DNA of 31,060 nucleotides from a virus, in the IMG/VR virus record IMGVR_UViG_3300027747_001637, positions 1 to 31,060 of that record; one strand, written 5' to 3'. Position 1 is the first letter of the stretch. Each line of letters begins with the position of its first letter. Made by a program: the position numbers and the translations under genes. The notes beneath the pieces were generated by a model. It worked only from the letters and a program-made list of their open reading frames with translations. It made no database searches and was not told the DNA's origin. Shown here one piece after another: positions 7,915 to 14,666 of this stretch.

Positions 7915-9785
7915 ATTTCACAAGCCCCCGCAACGCATGCTAACATTTGACTTCCTTCCACATTATCAGTTTGTTCTTTAAACTGTAACCAATCAATTAA
8001 GGGTACCTGAGCTTTTAATGCCAAATACTCTTCTTCAGTACATTCCTCATAAGGCGCCTGGCGATAAGAATGTTCTGAATATGGTAAAAAAGAAACTCCG
8101 CTAAGTTCTTCAAAATTCTCAAACACCCACGCCCCAACTTTTGGCCATTCGTTTTCAGAAACTGAAACCGTGATAGAAGGTTTGTGTTCTGTAAATTTGC
8201 GCTGATACGTAAGCCACAGTTCGAGGTGTGAGATTGGATCAACGTCCTCTCGAGTGAGTCCGTCAGGTGCTCGTTGGGGGAAAGAGAATACTGTCGTTTG
8301 TTCGGGTTTGTAGACGCATGGTTCATTTGGTATGCCTTGTTGAATTAAAAATTGGGTAAGTGGGTCTTTTGAATCGCCTCTAACTCTGCGGATGTAGAAT
8401 TTAGAATGTCTTGGGTGGATTCCAGAAGCACTATCAACGAGTTGGCTGACGGTACCGCTCGGTTTAACGCAAGTAATCGCAGTGCTTGTAGGGATACCAA
8501 GCAGGTCTGCAAATTCTGTATTTGTTCGTCTAGCTTCCTCTCTAAGCTGGGTAAGTAAGTCATCTAGTTGTTCTCCTCTTGTACATGTGAGTTGGTTGTC
8601 GTAAATGCCAGTGAGGGAGACACCCAGAAGCCGTTCATCTTCAGTATTTCTCTGCCACACCTTCCGCAGATAGGGGAACTTTGTAAAAGTGGCTTGGATG
8701 GTGCCAAGGATAGATGCGAGCCGCACTTTACGCAGCAAAGATTCTCTTGTGTCGTCATGGCGTATTACTACCTCTGTAAGGTTACAAAATTGGTATGGCC
8801 GAAGAACAATCTCTGAGCAGGGGTTAGTCCCGAACTCAAAGTTAGGATCACGAAAACCGTACTTCTCCACGGTTTTACGCGCAGCGTCACGGTTGAAGAT
8901 TCCACGCTCTCCGCTATGTGAATTGTATAGAGACAACCACTCCTCCATAAACTTTCCAACGGTAGGAGTTTCATTATAAACCGCGCTATTATTGGCGAGC
9001 GCACGGTGAGGTGCAGTCTCCCACCACGGTCCAGCTTTAGCATGTCGAATCCTTTCATCATCTAGGTCTGACAGTGAAATCATAGCCGAGCGGCGCACGC
9101 CACCCACAACCACAACCTCACCAATTTTACACATCAAGTCGTGGCACTCAAGTGAGTTTAACTTACGACCCTTTGCATTCTTAAACATTGCCACAGTAAA
9201 CGCAAACAAGTCCTCTAATGGTTGGGGCCCTGAAGCCCGTCCGCCAAATGTTTTGAGTCTTGTTCCGGCAGGTCTAACCCCAGAAGTGTCCCAGCGTGGA
9301 ATCTCTCCTGCGTATAGGTGTGCAATGATAAGTCGAAGGGCCTTTGCCCATCCTTCTTTGGAGTCGTGCACTCGGATAGCGTGCTCGCTTGCATAGAGGT
9401 TGTCTGGCACCTCGGGCAACTGAGAGATGTATTTGGATTCAACTGAGAACCCAACGCCAGTACCGCAGAGCAAGATGAACATAGCTTCGTCGAAGGACTT
9501 TGGGTCATCGACTGGTAGATACGAGCAATTATAGATACAGGTGTTATCACGGTCAGCTGCCTTTCCAGCGGTCATTACTGCCCTCATCGAAGGCATTACT
9601 TCGTGGTTTAAAATTGCGGAGAATAACTCTTTTTTCAACGCACTATTTGCGGAGATTATCGGTGTTCGTGTAAAAACGTAATCAACAAAACGTGTTACTG
9701 TTTCATCCCAGGTTTCACGTCTGCCCTTGTCGTCGATAAAACGGGCATATCTGCTTGCTGCAATATATTCTCTATATTGATCCAT
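7911..9785 (-). CDS. nrdJ: Class II adenosylcobalamin-dependent ribonucleotide reductase
   Basis: 624 residues, matching the monomeric RTPR type known from Lactobacillus leichmannii (739 aa), but shorter. Expected residues are present: C87 and C334 (redox-active pair), N321/C323/E325 in NPCSEI (thiyl-radical cysteine and active-site acids), and a C-terminal CVAGACEI with C617 and C622 that would re-reduce the active site. It reduces ribonucleotides to deoxyribonucleotides for phage DNA synthesis and needs coenzyme B12 from the host or medium. It lies just after a terminator with only 28 nt before its ATG, so it probably depends on read-through or a promoter I cannot see. HNH gene is translationally coupled downstream. 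Confidence 0.95.
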   Translation of the reverse strand: MDQYREYIAASRYARFIDDKGRRETWDETVTRFVDYVFTRTPIISANSALKKELFSAILNHEVMPSMRAVMTAGKAADRDNTCIYNCSYLPVDDPKSFDEAMFILLCGTGVGFSVESKYISQLPEVPDNLYASEHAIRVHDSKEGWAKALRLIIAHLYAGEIPRWDTSGVRPAGTRLKTFGGRASGPQPLEDLFAFTVAMFKNAKGRKLNSLECHDLMCKIGEVVVVGGVRRSAMISLSDLDDERIRHAKAGPWWETAPHRALANNSAVYNETPTVGKFMEEWLSLYNSHSGERGIFNRDAARKTVEKYGFRDPNFEFGTNPCSEIVLRPYQFCNLTEVVIRHDDTRESLLRKVRLASILGTIQATFTKFPYLRKVWQRNTEDERLLGVSLTGIYDNQLTCTRGEQLDDLLTQLREEARRTNTEFADLLGIPTSTAITCVKPSGTVSQLVDSASGIHPRHSKFYIRRVRGDSKDPLTQFLIQQGIPNEPCVYKPEQTTVFSFPQRAPDGLTREDVDPISHLELWLTYQRKFTEHKPSITVSVSENEWPKVGAWVFENFEELSGVSFLPYSEHSYRQAPYEECTEEEYLALKAQVPLIDWLQFKEQTDNVEGSQMLACVAGACEI

Positions 9786-9812
9786 GGCTTCTCTTTATTG
9801 TTATTAGTTGAT

Positions 9813-9843
9813 AAAAAAGGGCTGACCAGTTTCTAGTCAGCCC
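9813..9843 (-). terminator. Rho-independent terminator after DUF2815 gene
   Basis: On the minus strand GGGCTGAC (9836-9843) pairs with GTCAGCCC (9819-9826) around a 9-nt loop, followed by six T (9813-9818). It lies 20 nt after the DUF2815 stop and would separate that abundant product from the RNR gene. Confidence 0.9.
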
Positions 9844-9863
9844 GCTCACTACATGAGCACTAC

Positions 9864-10379
9864 TTATACTGCGAAATCTGCTGCTGCGGAAGAAACACCA
9901 CCTAACTTCTCACCATCTTCCAACTTCTGTAAGTTATTCAAACCGCACGCAATACCCTTAGAACCTGCTGCATTGTATGGGTAGAATGTAACTGAGGCAC
10001 GACCATAACAGCCACTATAAAAATCAGTTGTATCGTACAGTGCTTCACGATTAGCATCAACGATGTCTGGCTTTTGTGCTGAGTTAGCATTGATAAAATA
10101 ATGACCAGCATATGCTTCGTCTTCTTTCTCAACATCACCATCACGTAAACCACCTTTTAACATCTTAGGCACAGAACCGCCAAAGAAAGCCGCGTTGGTT
10201 GCTTTACATTCTTCAAATGCTTTTTGAAGTTTAGCAACACCTTCTTTATCTGACTTTGGAATTAAGATAGATACAGAATACTTTGGTGTGCCACCATCCA
10301 TACCAGCTTTTGGAACAAACACATTGGCGTATGAAAAACGTACTTTGCCAGTTACGATTTTAATTTTGTTTGACTGCAT
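9864..10379 (-). CDS. DUF2815 family ssDNA-binding-type protein
   Basis: 171 residues with the start of the family visible (GKVRFSYANVFVPKA), a central KYSVSILIPKSD strand, and AGHYFINANS and CYGRASVTFYPY blocks. DUF2815 proteins are OB-fold-like and act as the phage single-stranded DNA-binding protein in the Pol A/DUF2800/VRR-NUC cassette (family knowledge; function partly predicted). The acidic DGDVEKEDEAYAG segment and Ala-rich tail fit an SSB. It has a strong SD (AGGAG, 8 nt), its own sigma70 promoter and terminator, so it is a monocistronic unit, as expected for a protein needed in bulk. Confidence 0.88.
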   Translation of the reverse strand: MQSNKIKIVTGKVRFSYANVFVPKAGMDGGTPKYSVSILIPKSDKEGVAKLQKAFEECKATNAAFFGGSVPKMLKGGLRDGDVEKEDEAYAGHYFINANSAQKPDIVDANREALYDTTDFYSGCYGRASVTFYPYNAAGSKGIACGLNNLQKLEDGEKLGGVSSAAADFAV

Positions 10380-10401
10380 TTTAAGACTCCTATTAACATT
10401 A

Positions 10402-10428
10402 GAACTAGACTTGAGTCGGGGCTAGTTC
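10402..10428 (-). promoter_or_regulatory. Leader hairpin / operator-like inverted repeat before DUF2815
   Basis: GAACTAG (10402-10408) and CTAGTTC (10422-10428) form a perfect 7-bp inverted repeat, with a nested GACT-TG-AGTC inside. It lies between the promoter at 10445 and the SD, so it would be in the 5' leader. It could stabilise the mRNA or be a protein-binding operator; the sequence alone does not decide. Confidence 0.5.
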
Positions 10429-10444
10429 GTCTACCCGTAAAACT

Positions 10445-10472
10445 ATTATACATGCTTTTATGAATCGTGCAA
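10445..10472 (-). promoter_or_regulatory. Sigma70 promoter for DUF2815 gene
   Basis: On the minus strand TTGCAC (10467-10472), 16-bp spacer, perfect TATAAT (10445-10450). It overlaps the end of the upstream gene. Core and spacer resemble the polA promoter at 7373-7401. Confidence 0.78.
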
Positions 10473-10715
10473 CAAACCATGTATTTCTAATGCTCTATGC
10501 ACAGCCAACGCATTAACAAAATCGCTTCTACACTCATAATCCTCAAGGGCTTCTGGGTTTTCTGCTATGTAATCAAGTACCTCATATACATTATTGCGTA
10601 AATACAACACTGAATTTCTTTGCCCACTTCCTGGCAATCCTTCAAAATCTTTTGTGTACGAAGTAATTAAATGCTCTGGAACTTCTAATCTTTTTCCTAA
10701 ATATTCAACGTACAT
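10458..10715 (-). CDS. Small acidic phage protein, unrecognised
   Basis: 85 residues from ATG at 10715; an AAAGG SD is upstream and the preceding small membrane gene ends 11 nt before. An in-frame upstream extension exists but lies antisense to nothing and crosses the membrane-protein gene in another frame, so I take the downstream ATG. No family is recognised; the C-terminal half (YEVLDYIAENPEALEDYE) is helical and acidic. The 3' end carries the promoter of the next gene. Confidence 0.65.
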   Translation of the reverse strand: MYVEYLGKRLEVPEHLITSYTKDFEGLPGSGQRNSVLYLRNNVYEVLDYIAENPEALEDYECRSDFVNALAVHRALEIHGLLHDS

Positions 10716-10726
10716 AGGTGCCTTTC

Positions 10727-10876
10727 TTATGTTTGTAATGTCACCATAACCAATCCTACATTTCCTAAAGCATAACCAAGAAATGAGATCCCCATGCCTA
10801 CTTGGCCTTTCATTATAAATTGAATTGCTACAAATAAATAAACTAAACCAATTAAGCCAATTAACCAAGCGTTCAT
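10727..10876 (-). CDS. Small two-helix membrane protein
   Basis: 49 residues from ATG at 10876, overlapping the DUF2800 stop by ATGA. Residues about 3-20 (AWLIGLIGLVYLFVAIQF) and 28-47 (MGISFLGYALGNVGLVMVTL) are two hydrophobic segments joined by MKGQVG. Similar tiny membrane proteins occur beside replication genes in other phages, from memory. Function unknown; possible membrane anchor or superinfection factor. This is a better reading of 10727-10876 than the longer overlapping frame. Confidence 0.75.
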   Translation of the reverse strand: MNAWLIGLIGLVYLFVAIQFIMKGQVGMGISFLGYALGNVGLVMVTLQT

Positions 10877-12027
10877 TTGAAATCCTCTTTAGCAGTTTCT
10901 TTAACACGAACTAACTTAGGTTGTCCATCTGGTCGAATAATTAAATCACCTAACCAAGCCGCAACTTTTCCTTTAGGTCCAATCTTTTCTAATGCAGCAA
11001 CTGATTTTAATTTAGGTGTTTCCCAAAGTTGTTCTTTTGATAAACCATGTTCAATCAATACGGTGGCAGCAAGTTCATTATCAACAATTTTACGGTGCGT
11101 TACTGTGGTTGATAATTTATAACCATTTGGTATTTTGTTTTCCTCTACGGCTTTGGTGAGCGCGTACTCTTCAACATCATTTACCCACGTTTTTAGATCT
11201 TGGGCTTTGGCAAGGACGTTGATGATTTCTTCTTCACTAAGGAGCGGGGGGTCTTTGAAGTCTTGTTTGGCAAGTTCTGTGTTGAAGTCAGAGCGGGCAC
11301 GGCACTGGGCTTTTGCTCTACAGAATTGACACCAGTCGCCTGGGAGAAATTCGCCGGAGCCCGCCCACGCCTTCTTGGCTTTTGGTTTGATGAAGTAATC
11401 CGCCCAGTCGAGGAGTTTCGCAATGGTCGTGCCATCGGTACTGATCGAGTCGAGTCGGGGTTGGTGGATGGTGTAACTGACGTCTTTGATGTTGGGGTAT
11501 TCGTCTTTGAATTTGGAATAGGCTCCGAGAGCGTAGAGTCTGAGTTGGGAGTTGTCGGTTGCGGAAACGGGTATTCCTTTTCCAAACTTGAGGTCGATGA
11601 TGCGAATGGAGCGCTCAGAAAGTATAACCACATCGGCTGTACCAAATCCGTCAGGAACCCAGTCAGAGAAGTCGACACGTTGTTCAAATAACGGTGTGTC
11701 GCCGTCACCGATTTGGGAACGGACATAGAGAACGTAATTGTTGACGTTTTCCTCGAAATCCAACTGCTCTTCCTTCGTATATGTTTGGTATATCGGGTGC
11801 GCTTGAATGGATTCATATTCATCGTTGTATTCCTGTTGACTAATTTGACCAAAATAGATTTTTAAGCGTATTTCGCTTAATGTGTGAGCCAATGTGCCTT
11901 CCGCAGAGAAATCAATCCCCTTGGTATTTCTTTTAGGTTCTGGGAGGGTTGCTTCAAGTCTTGCTGAGGGTGTGCATGATATCCATCGTTTAGAACTGGA
12001 GGCACTTAATAGGGCGTGAGCTGTCAT
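10873..12027 (-). CDS. DUF2800 PDDEXK nuclease (Cas4/RecB-like, Fe-S)
   Basis: 384 residues beginning with the DUF2800 signature HALLSASSSKRWISC. Nuclease core: E115, D132 in GTADVV, D145-x-K147 (IDLKFGKG), and Q161 (SQLRLYALGAY), matching the RecB/Cas4 order. Four Cys in the AddB/Cas4 arrangement, C18 plus C233-x2-C236-x5-C242, likely bind a 4Fe-4S cluster. It probably acts as the phage recombination exonuclease, paired with the DUF2815 SSB. Bases about 11170-11720 are more GC-rich than the gene ends and create long spurious frames on both strands. Promoter motif at 12054-12087, SD-like GAAAG upstream of the ATG. Confidence 0.9.
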   Translation of the reverse strand: MTAHALLSASSSKRWISCTPSARLEATLPEPKRNTKGIDFSAEGTLAHTLSEIRLKIYFGQISQQEYNDEYESIQAHPIYQTYTKEEQLDFEENVNNYVLYVRSQIGDGDTPLFEQRVDFSDWVPDGFGTADVVILSERSIRIIDLKFGKGIPVSATDNSQLRLYALGAYSKFKDEYPNIKDVSYTIHQPRLDSISTDGTTIAKLLDWADYFIKPKAKKAWAGSGEFLPGDWCQFCRAKAQCRARSDFNTELAKQDFKDPPLLSEEEIINVLAKAQDLKTWVNDVEEYALTKAVEENKIPNGYKLSTTVTHRKIVDNELAATVLIEHGLSKEQLWETPKLKSVAALEKIGPKGKVAAWLGDLIIRPDGQPKLVRVKETAKEDFK

Positions 12028-12053
12028 GATATTCTTTCAATTCGGTTTAACTG

Positions 12054-12087
12054 TATATATACTAATGCAAAAAATCGCACAAGTCAA
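12054..12087 (-). promoter_or_regulatory. Promoter for DUF2800 gene with shared 16-bp motif (copy A)
   Basis: Minus strand carries ATTTTTTGCATTAGTA followed by TATATA (12054-12075). It is one of three identical 16-mers in the window, each placed before an operon. This copy can also be read as a sigma70 promoter: TTGACT (12082-12087), 17 bp, TAGTAT (12059-12064). Confidence 0.65.
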
Positions 12088-12105
12088 CCCGAATTAAAAA
12101 AATAT

Positions 12106-12501
12106 TTATTTGAGGGCGGAAAGTAATTCTGCTATTTCTTTGTTGAAATCAACCACAACTTCCTGTTTAATATTCGCTTTTATTTCACGATTATCTTTGT
12201 AGTCATCGGGATATTGACCCCGTAATGCGATTTCTGCTACCCGAGAATTAAAAGTTCTATTATCAACGTTCGCCAACATCATATTTTCCCAATATGCTTG
12301 TCCATAAGTGGTGGCTAAATCCATGGTTTCTTTAAATTCTGGATCTTCTTCTTTCCATTTTGCTGCGGTGGATTTACTAATATTAACTGCGGCATACATC
12401 GATTTTTGGGACGCACCTTGCTTACCCAATTCTAAAATTGTGTTCGCCATTTCTTTTGTAAATACTTTTTTATTTGCGGGTGGTCTGCCTCTAGTAGCCA
12501 T
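12106..12501 (-). CDS. Probable terminase small subunit / HTH DNA-binding protein
   Basis: 131 residues from ATG at 12501, sharing one base with the preceding stop (TAATG). N-terminal MATRGRPPANK, then a helix-turn-helix (residues about 15-55: ILELGKQGASQKSMYAAVNI, SKSTAAKWKEEDPEF), a central acidic-aromatic stretch (ATTYGQAYWENMMLANVDN), RGQYPDDYKDN, and a C-terminal FNKEIAELLSALK helix. This layout is that of many phage small terminases, which bind the packaging site and recruit the large terminase (family knowledge). No large terminase is in the window. A TTG start four codons upstream is possible but less likely. Confidence 0.65.
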   Translation of the reverse strand: MATRGRPPANKKVFTKEMANTILELGKQGASQKSMYAAVNISKSTAAKWKEEDPEFKETMDLATTYGQAYWENMMLANVDNRTFNSRVAEIALRGQYPDDYKDNREIKANIKQEVVVDFNKEIAELLSALK

Positions 12502-12770
12502 TAACAGTTCCAATTTTTTAATGATGCTTTTGCTCGGGGTGCGTCACCTTTAGCATGCTTAACCACACCTTCCATACGCGCACAGAACGATGCTTTACGA
12601 CCCTTATCAGATTCTGTCTTTGGGTTTGGAGCTGGTGCCTTTAAATTGCTACCGTTCTTGGCGTTGTATTGTGCTCGACCTTTGGCAGTCATACCAGCAC
12701 CTTGTTCGGTTTTGTTGTATGTCTTGCCAATACCAGTAGTTTTTTTGGGGATTGCTTTGTCGTGTGCCAT
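12501..12770 (-). CDS. Small basic phage protein, DUF6321-like
   Basis: 89 residues, strongly basic. Recognisable blocks: MTAKGRAQYNAKNGSNLKAP, KKASFCARMEG-type (here GRKASFCARMEGV), and a C-terminal KNWNC. These resemble the DUF6321 proteins common in environmental podoviruses, recalled from memory rather than checked. Function unknown; charge suggests nucleic acid binding. Shares one base with both neighbours (TAATG). Confidence 0.72.
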   Translation of the reverse strand: MAHDKAIPKKTTGIGKTYNKTEQGAGMTAKGRAQYNAKNGSNLKAPAPNPKTESDKGRKASFCARMEGVVKHAKGDAPRAKASLKNWNC

Positions 12771-12922
12771 TATTTTGGTTTCTTTGCAGTTTTAGCTGAG
12801 TCTTTAAAGTCTTTAGCCGATGGAGCACCTTTTGCCCCTACCTTGCGCATTTTTTCACCAGAGCCAGCCTTGATGCGCTCTTGCTTTCGGTGAATATTTT
12901 CGTATAGTCCTGGCTTTGCCAT
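12770..12922 (-). CDS. Small basic phage protein (MAKPGLYENIH family)
   Basis: 50 residues, from ATG at 12922 with SD AAGGAG. MAKPGLYENIHRKQERIKAG and a Lys/Ala-rich tail (AKDFKDSAKTAKKPK). Very similar small basic proteins accompany the preceding protein type in environmental phages. The in-frame extension upstream to 13003 runs through the promoter motif and is rejected. First gene of the unit with the terminase-like gene. Confidence 0.75.
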   Translation of the reverse strand: MAKPGLYENIHRKQERIKAGSGEKMRKVGAKGAPSAKDFKDSAKTAKKPK

Positions 12923-12978
12923 GATATCTCCTTGAATTGGGTAGGTTTCAAAGCGTCTCCCGACGAGTTTTACTCCCT

Positions 12979-13000
12979 TATATCTACTAATGCAAAAAAT
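12979..13000 (-). promoter_or_regulatory. Shared 16-bp promoter-like motif (copy B)
   Basis: Minus strand ATTTTTTGCATTAGTA followed by GATATA, 57 nt before the ATG at 12922. Identical 16-mer to copies A and C. No good sigma70 -35 stands at the right distance, which argues for a dedicated promoter class. Confidence 0.6.
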
Positions 13001-13014
13001 CAACTAAAACCGCC

Positions 13015-13236
13015 CTAGTTGGGCATGATAATAGTTTTCTTTTTTGGTGACGGTGGGGTTTTATTTGCTGCTTGATTGGCACGAAGCACCTCATTGAGCA
13101 TCATTTTAGTCATTGCCATGGCTTTTTCTTGATGTTCAATTTCCTGTTGTTGCGAAGTTTGAACAGCCTTACGCTCAACTTCAGCAATAATATCGTTACT
13201 AATTCCCGCTTTTTTCAGTAGTTGTCTTAGATTCAT
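13015..13236 (-). CDS. Small coiled-coil-like phage protein
   Basis: 73 residues: an N-terminal helix (MNLRQLLKKAGI), a Gln/Glu-rich helical middle (TSQQQEIEHQEKAMAMTKMM) likely to form a coiled coil, and a basic Pro/Lys tail. It overlaps the upstream gene by 38 nt in another frame, and ends 15 nt before promoter copy B. No family recognised. Confidence 0.6.
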   Translation of the reverse strand: MNLRQLLKKAGISNDIIAEVERKAVQTSQQQEIEHQEKAMAMTKMMLNEVLRANQAANKTPPSPKKKTIIMPN

Positions 13237-13429
13237 CTTCTGCCTTTTTATTTAACTCTTCAATCTGTGGGGCGCACTGATCTTGAATATTCACGATAAG
13301 GTTTGCCCAAGCCATTACGGGTGTTGTGAGTGGCTTGTTCACCATGTTAATAATGTCATTAATTTGTTCGATGGTATATTGCAGTACTACTACCTTATCA
13401 CTTAATGGGTTTTTTATTTCCTCAGTCAT
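13199..13429 (-). CDS. Small phage protein, unrecognised
   Basis: 76 residues from ATG at 13429, which lies inside the end of the preceding gene (8-nt overlap) with AAGG upstream. Sequence is helical, with IEQINDIINMVNKPLTTPVM and an acidic/polar tail. Small helical proteins of this kind occur in phage early clusters; function unknown. Confidence 0.6.
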   Translation of the reverse strand: MTEEIKNPLSDKVVVLQYTIEQINDIINMVNKPLTTPVMAWANLIVNIQDQCAPQIEELNKKAEDESKTTTEKSGN

Positions 13430-13700
13430 CTTTATTTTTACCTTTCTTAAAAAACTCTTCATCCCATTTACCAAAATGACCAGCTTTAATCATTATTTCA
13501 AACCCTTCCCACAGACGCTCGCACTGCAATTCATGGACACGCATAATACCGTCAAGGTAGTTTGCCACCTCGTCTTCATCCATTATGCGTGGTTTGTCTA
13601 TGTATTGACGAATAAATTCTTTCATCAACTCAGCAGTGTTCCACATCTTAATGATGTCTTGCTCTAAATCAAATCGGTCGTACTGACTAAATAATTTCAT
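13422..13700 (-). CDS. Small acidic helical phage protein
   Basis: 92 residues, acidic, predicted mostly helical (LEQDIIKMWNTAELMKEFIR; DEDEVANYLDGIMRVHELQ). The ATG overlaps the previous stop by ATGA. No family is recognised. Confidence 0.65.
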   Translation of the reverse strand: MKLFSQYDRFDLEQDIIKMWNTAELMKEFIRQYIDKPRIMDEDEVANYLDGIMRVHELQCERLWEGFEIMIKAGHFGKWDEEFFKKGKNKDD

Positions 13701-13924
13701 TTCTTTTTCCTTTTTGCTTTTGCTTCTTTAACCTTACCTTTAAAATCATAAAAAAACCATGTTCCCAATACTTCAATAGCTGCAACTACGTTTTGATAAA
13801 TCTCTTTATCATCGTCGTCCAAATTTTTACCACTTTTTAAATCTTCTGATAGGTTAAGGTAGGTTTCCATTAGGGCGCCCCTTACTATCTCATCACCAAA
13901 CTCATCATCAATTTCAACCATCAT
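13697..13924 (-). CDS. Small phage protein, unrecognised
   Basis: 75 residues from the ATG that overlaps the DUF3310 stop (ATGA). Acidic first half (EIDDEFGDEIVRGALMETYL) and a strongly basic C-terminus (KVKEAKAKRKKK). A GTG three codons upstream is in frame but lacks support. Function unknown. Confidence 0.62.
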   Translation of the reverse strand: MMVEIDDEFGDEIVRGALMETYLNLSEDLKSGKNLDDDDKEIYQNVVAAIEVLGTWFFYDFKGKVKEAKAKRKKK

Positions 13925-14190
13925 TTTCCGCACTCCCCATACTTACTCCGTTTAGTAATCTCTCGGTTGATATACCAAGCCGCCTTTCGTAAATCCTGGA
14001 CTGCGTTGTCTTTAAGATCCGCTCGCCATATATACTTAACGGCATTACCAAGATTAAATCCCATGTGCTCGGTAATTTGGATACACTCGACACCGCTTGG
14101 GTGTGCTGTGTAATGTTTTGGCCTATTAACATTGTCTTTTTCTCGCTCAAGTAATTCACACATTGAAGGTATTTCATAATTACATGTCAT
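13921..14190 (-). CDS. DUF3310 family protein
   Basis: 89 residues containing the DUF3310 core: NRPKHYTAHPSGVECIQITE, then HMGFNLGNAVKYIWRADLKD and LRKAAWYINREI. The family is widespread in phages and is often labelled nucleotide kinase on slender evidence; no Walker A motif is visible here, so I do not assign kinase activity. Part of the ATGA-linked run between the helicase and promoter B. Confidence 0.88.
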   Translation of the reverse strand: MTCNYEIPSMCELLEREKDNVNRPKHYTAHPSGVECIQITEHMGFNLGNAVKYIWRADLKDNAVQDLRKAAWYINREITKRSKYGECGK

Positions 14191-14359
14191 TTAACTTCTC
14201 CCTTTTAATTTCACAAACAACCATTAAAACTTCCATCATATTTTCACAAAAGAAAATCTTCTTAATAGGTTCAAACTGCGTCGTATCAATTTCATCTACA
14301 TCAATTAGTACTTGTAAATGATAAGCACCACCTTTTTCATGCTCAATAACTAAATGCAT
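14180..14359 (-). CDS. Small phage protein, unrecognised (59 aa)
   Basis: ATG at 14359, one base after the preceding stop; stop overlaps the DUF3310 start by 11 nt. The product starts MHLVIEHEKGGAYHLQVLID and alternates beta-like and helical segments, with KIFFCENMMEVLMVVCEIKR near the end. The tight fit between neighbours, lack of stop codons and GGAGA SD for the next gene near its 3' end support a real gene. No family recognised. Confidence 0.65.
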   Translation of the reverse strand: MHLVIEHEKGGAYHLQVLIDVDEIDTTQFEPIKKIFFCENMMEVLMVVCEIKREKLNDM

Positions 14360-14360
14360 A

Positions 14361-14666
14361 TTATATCCCCAATTCTTTTTTTAAAAATTCAATCCCAGAT
14401 AAAAAATGATGTCGCCAATATTTTTCACTCATATTCAAATCATTATACGATAAACCTTGTAAAAATGCATTAAAAATTTCTCGTTGTTTTTCTTGCATGC
14501 GCGTATCAATTAGGCGTTTTATATCTAATATGTCGTCACTATCCCATAAAAGCCAACCACTGCTCTCAATAATGCTTGATGAAATACCTTCTGTTTCATC
14601 TTGCTCAATTGGATCAGGATCTTCGTCTGATAGTCTTGGTGCTACTGCTTGTATTTTTGATGTCAT
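14361..14666 (-). CDS. Sigma region-4-like / HTH regulator
   Basis: 101 residues. The first half is acidic. Residues about 57-98 (MQEKQREIFNAFLQGLSYND then LNMSEKYWRHHFLSGIEFLK) resemble sigma-70 region 4 or ArpU/RinA-type phage activators: a R-E-I-F helix, GLSY start of a second helix, then a recognition helix with basic/aromatic residues. The linker between helices is a few residues shorter than in typical region 4. Overlaps the helicase stop by ATGA. It could be a late-gene activator or the missing region 4 partner of the truncated sigma factor at 22124. Similarity judged by eye only. Confidence 0.5.
   Translation of the reverse strand: MTSKIQAVAPRLSDEDPDPIEQDETEGISSSIIESSGWLLWDSDDILDIKRLIDTRMQEKQREIFNAFLQGLSYNDLNMSEKYWRHHFLSGIEFLKKELGI

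Noticed and set aside
10458-10907. Extended 149-codon version of the 85-aa gene
   Set aside because: The extension overlies a better two-helix membrane protein gene with an ATGA junction and has no SD.
11193-11852. Long alternative frames on both strands inside DUF2800
   Set aside because: They coincide with a GC-rich codon block; the DUF2800 frame holds all motifs and the others start without SD and show low-complexity sequence.
12923-13003. N-terminal extension of the 50-aa basic protein
   Set aside because: Would translate the promoter motif; AAGGAG sits before the downstream ATG.
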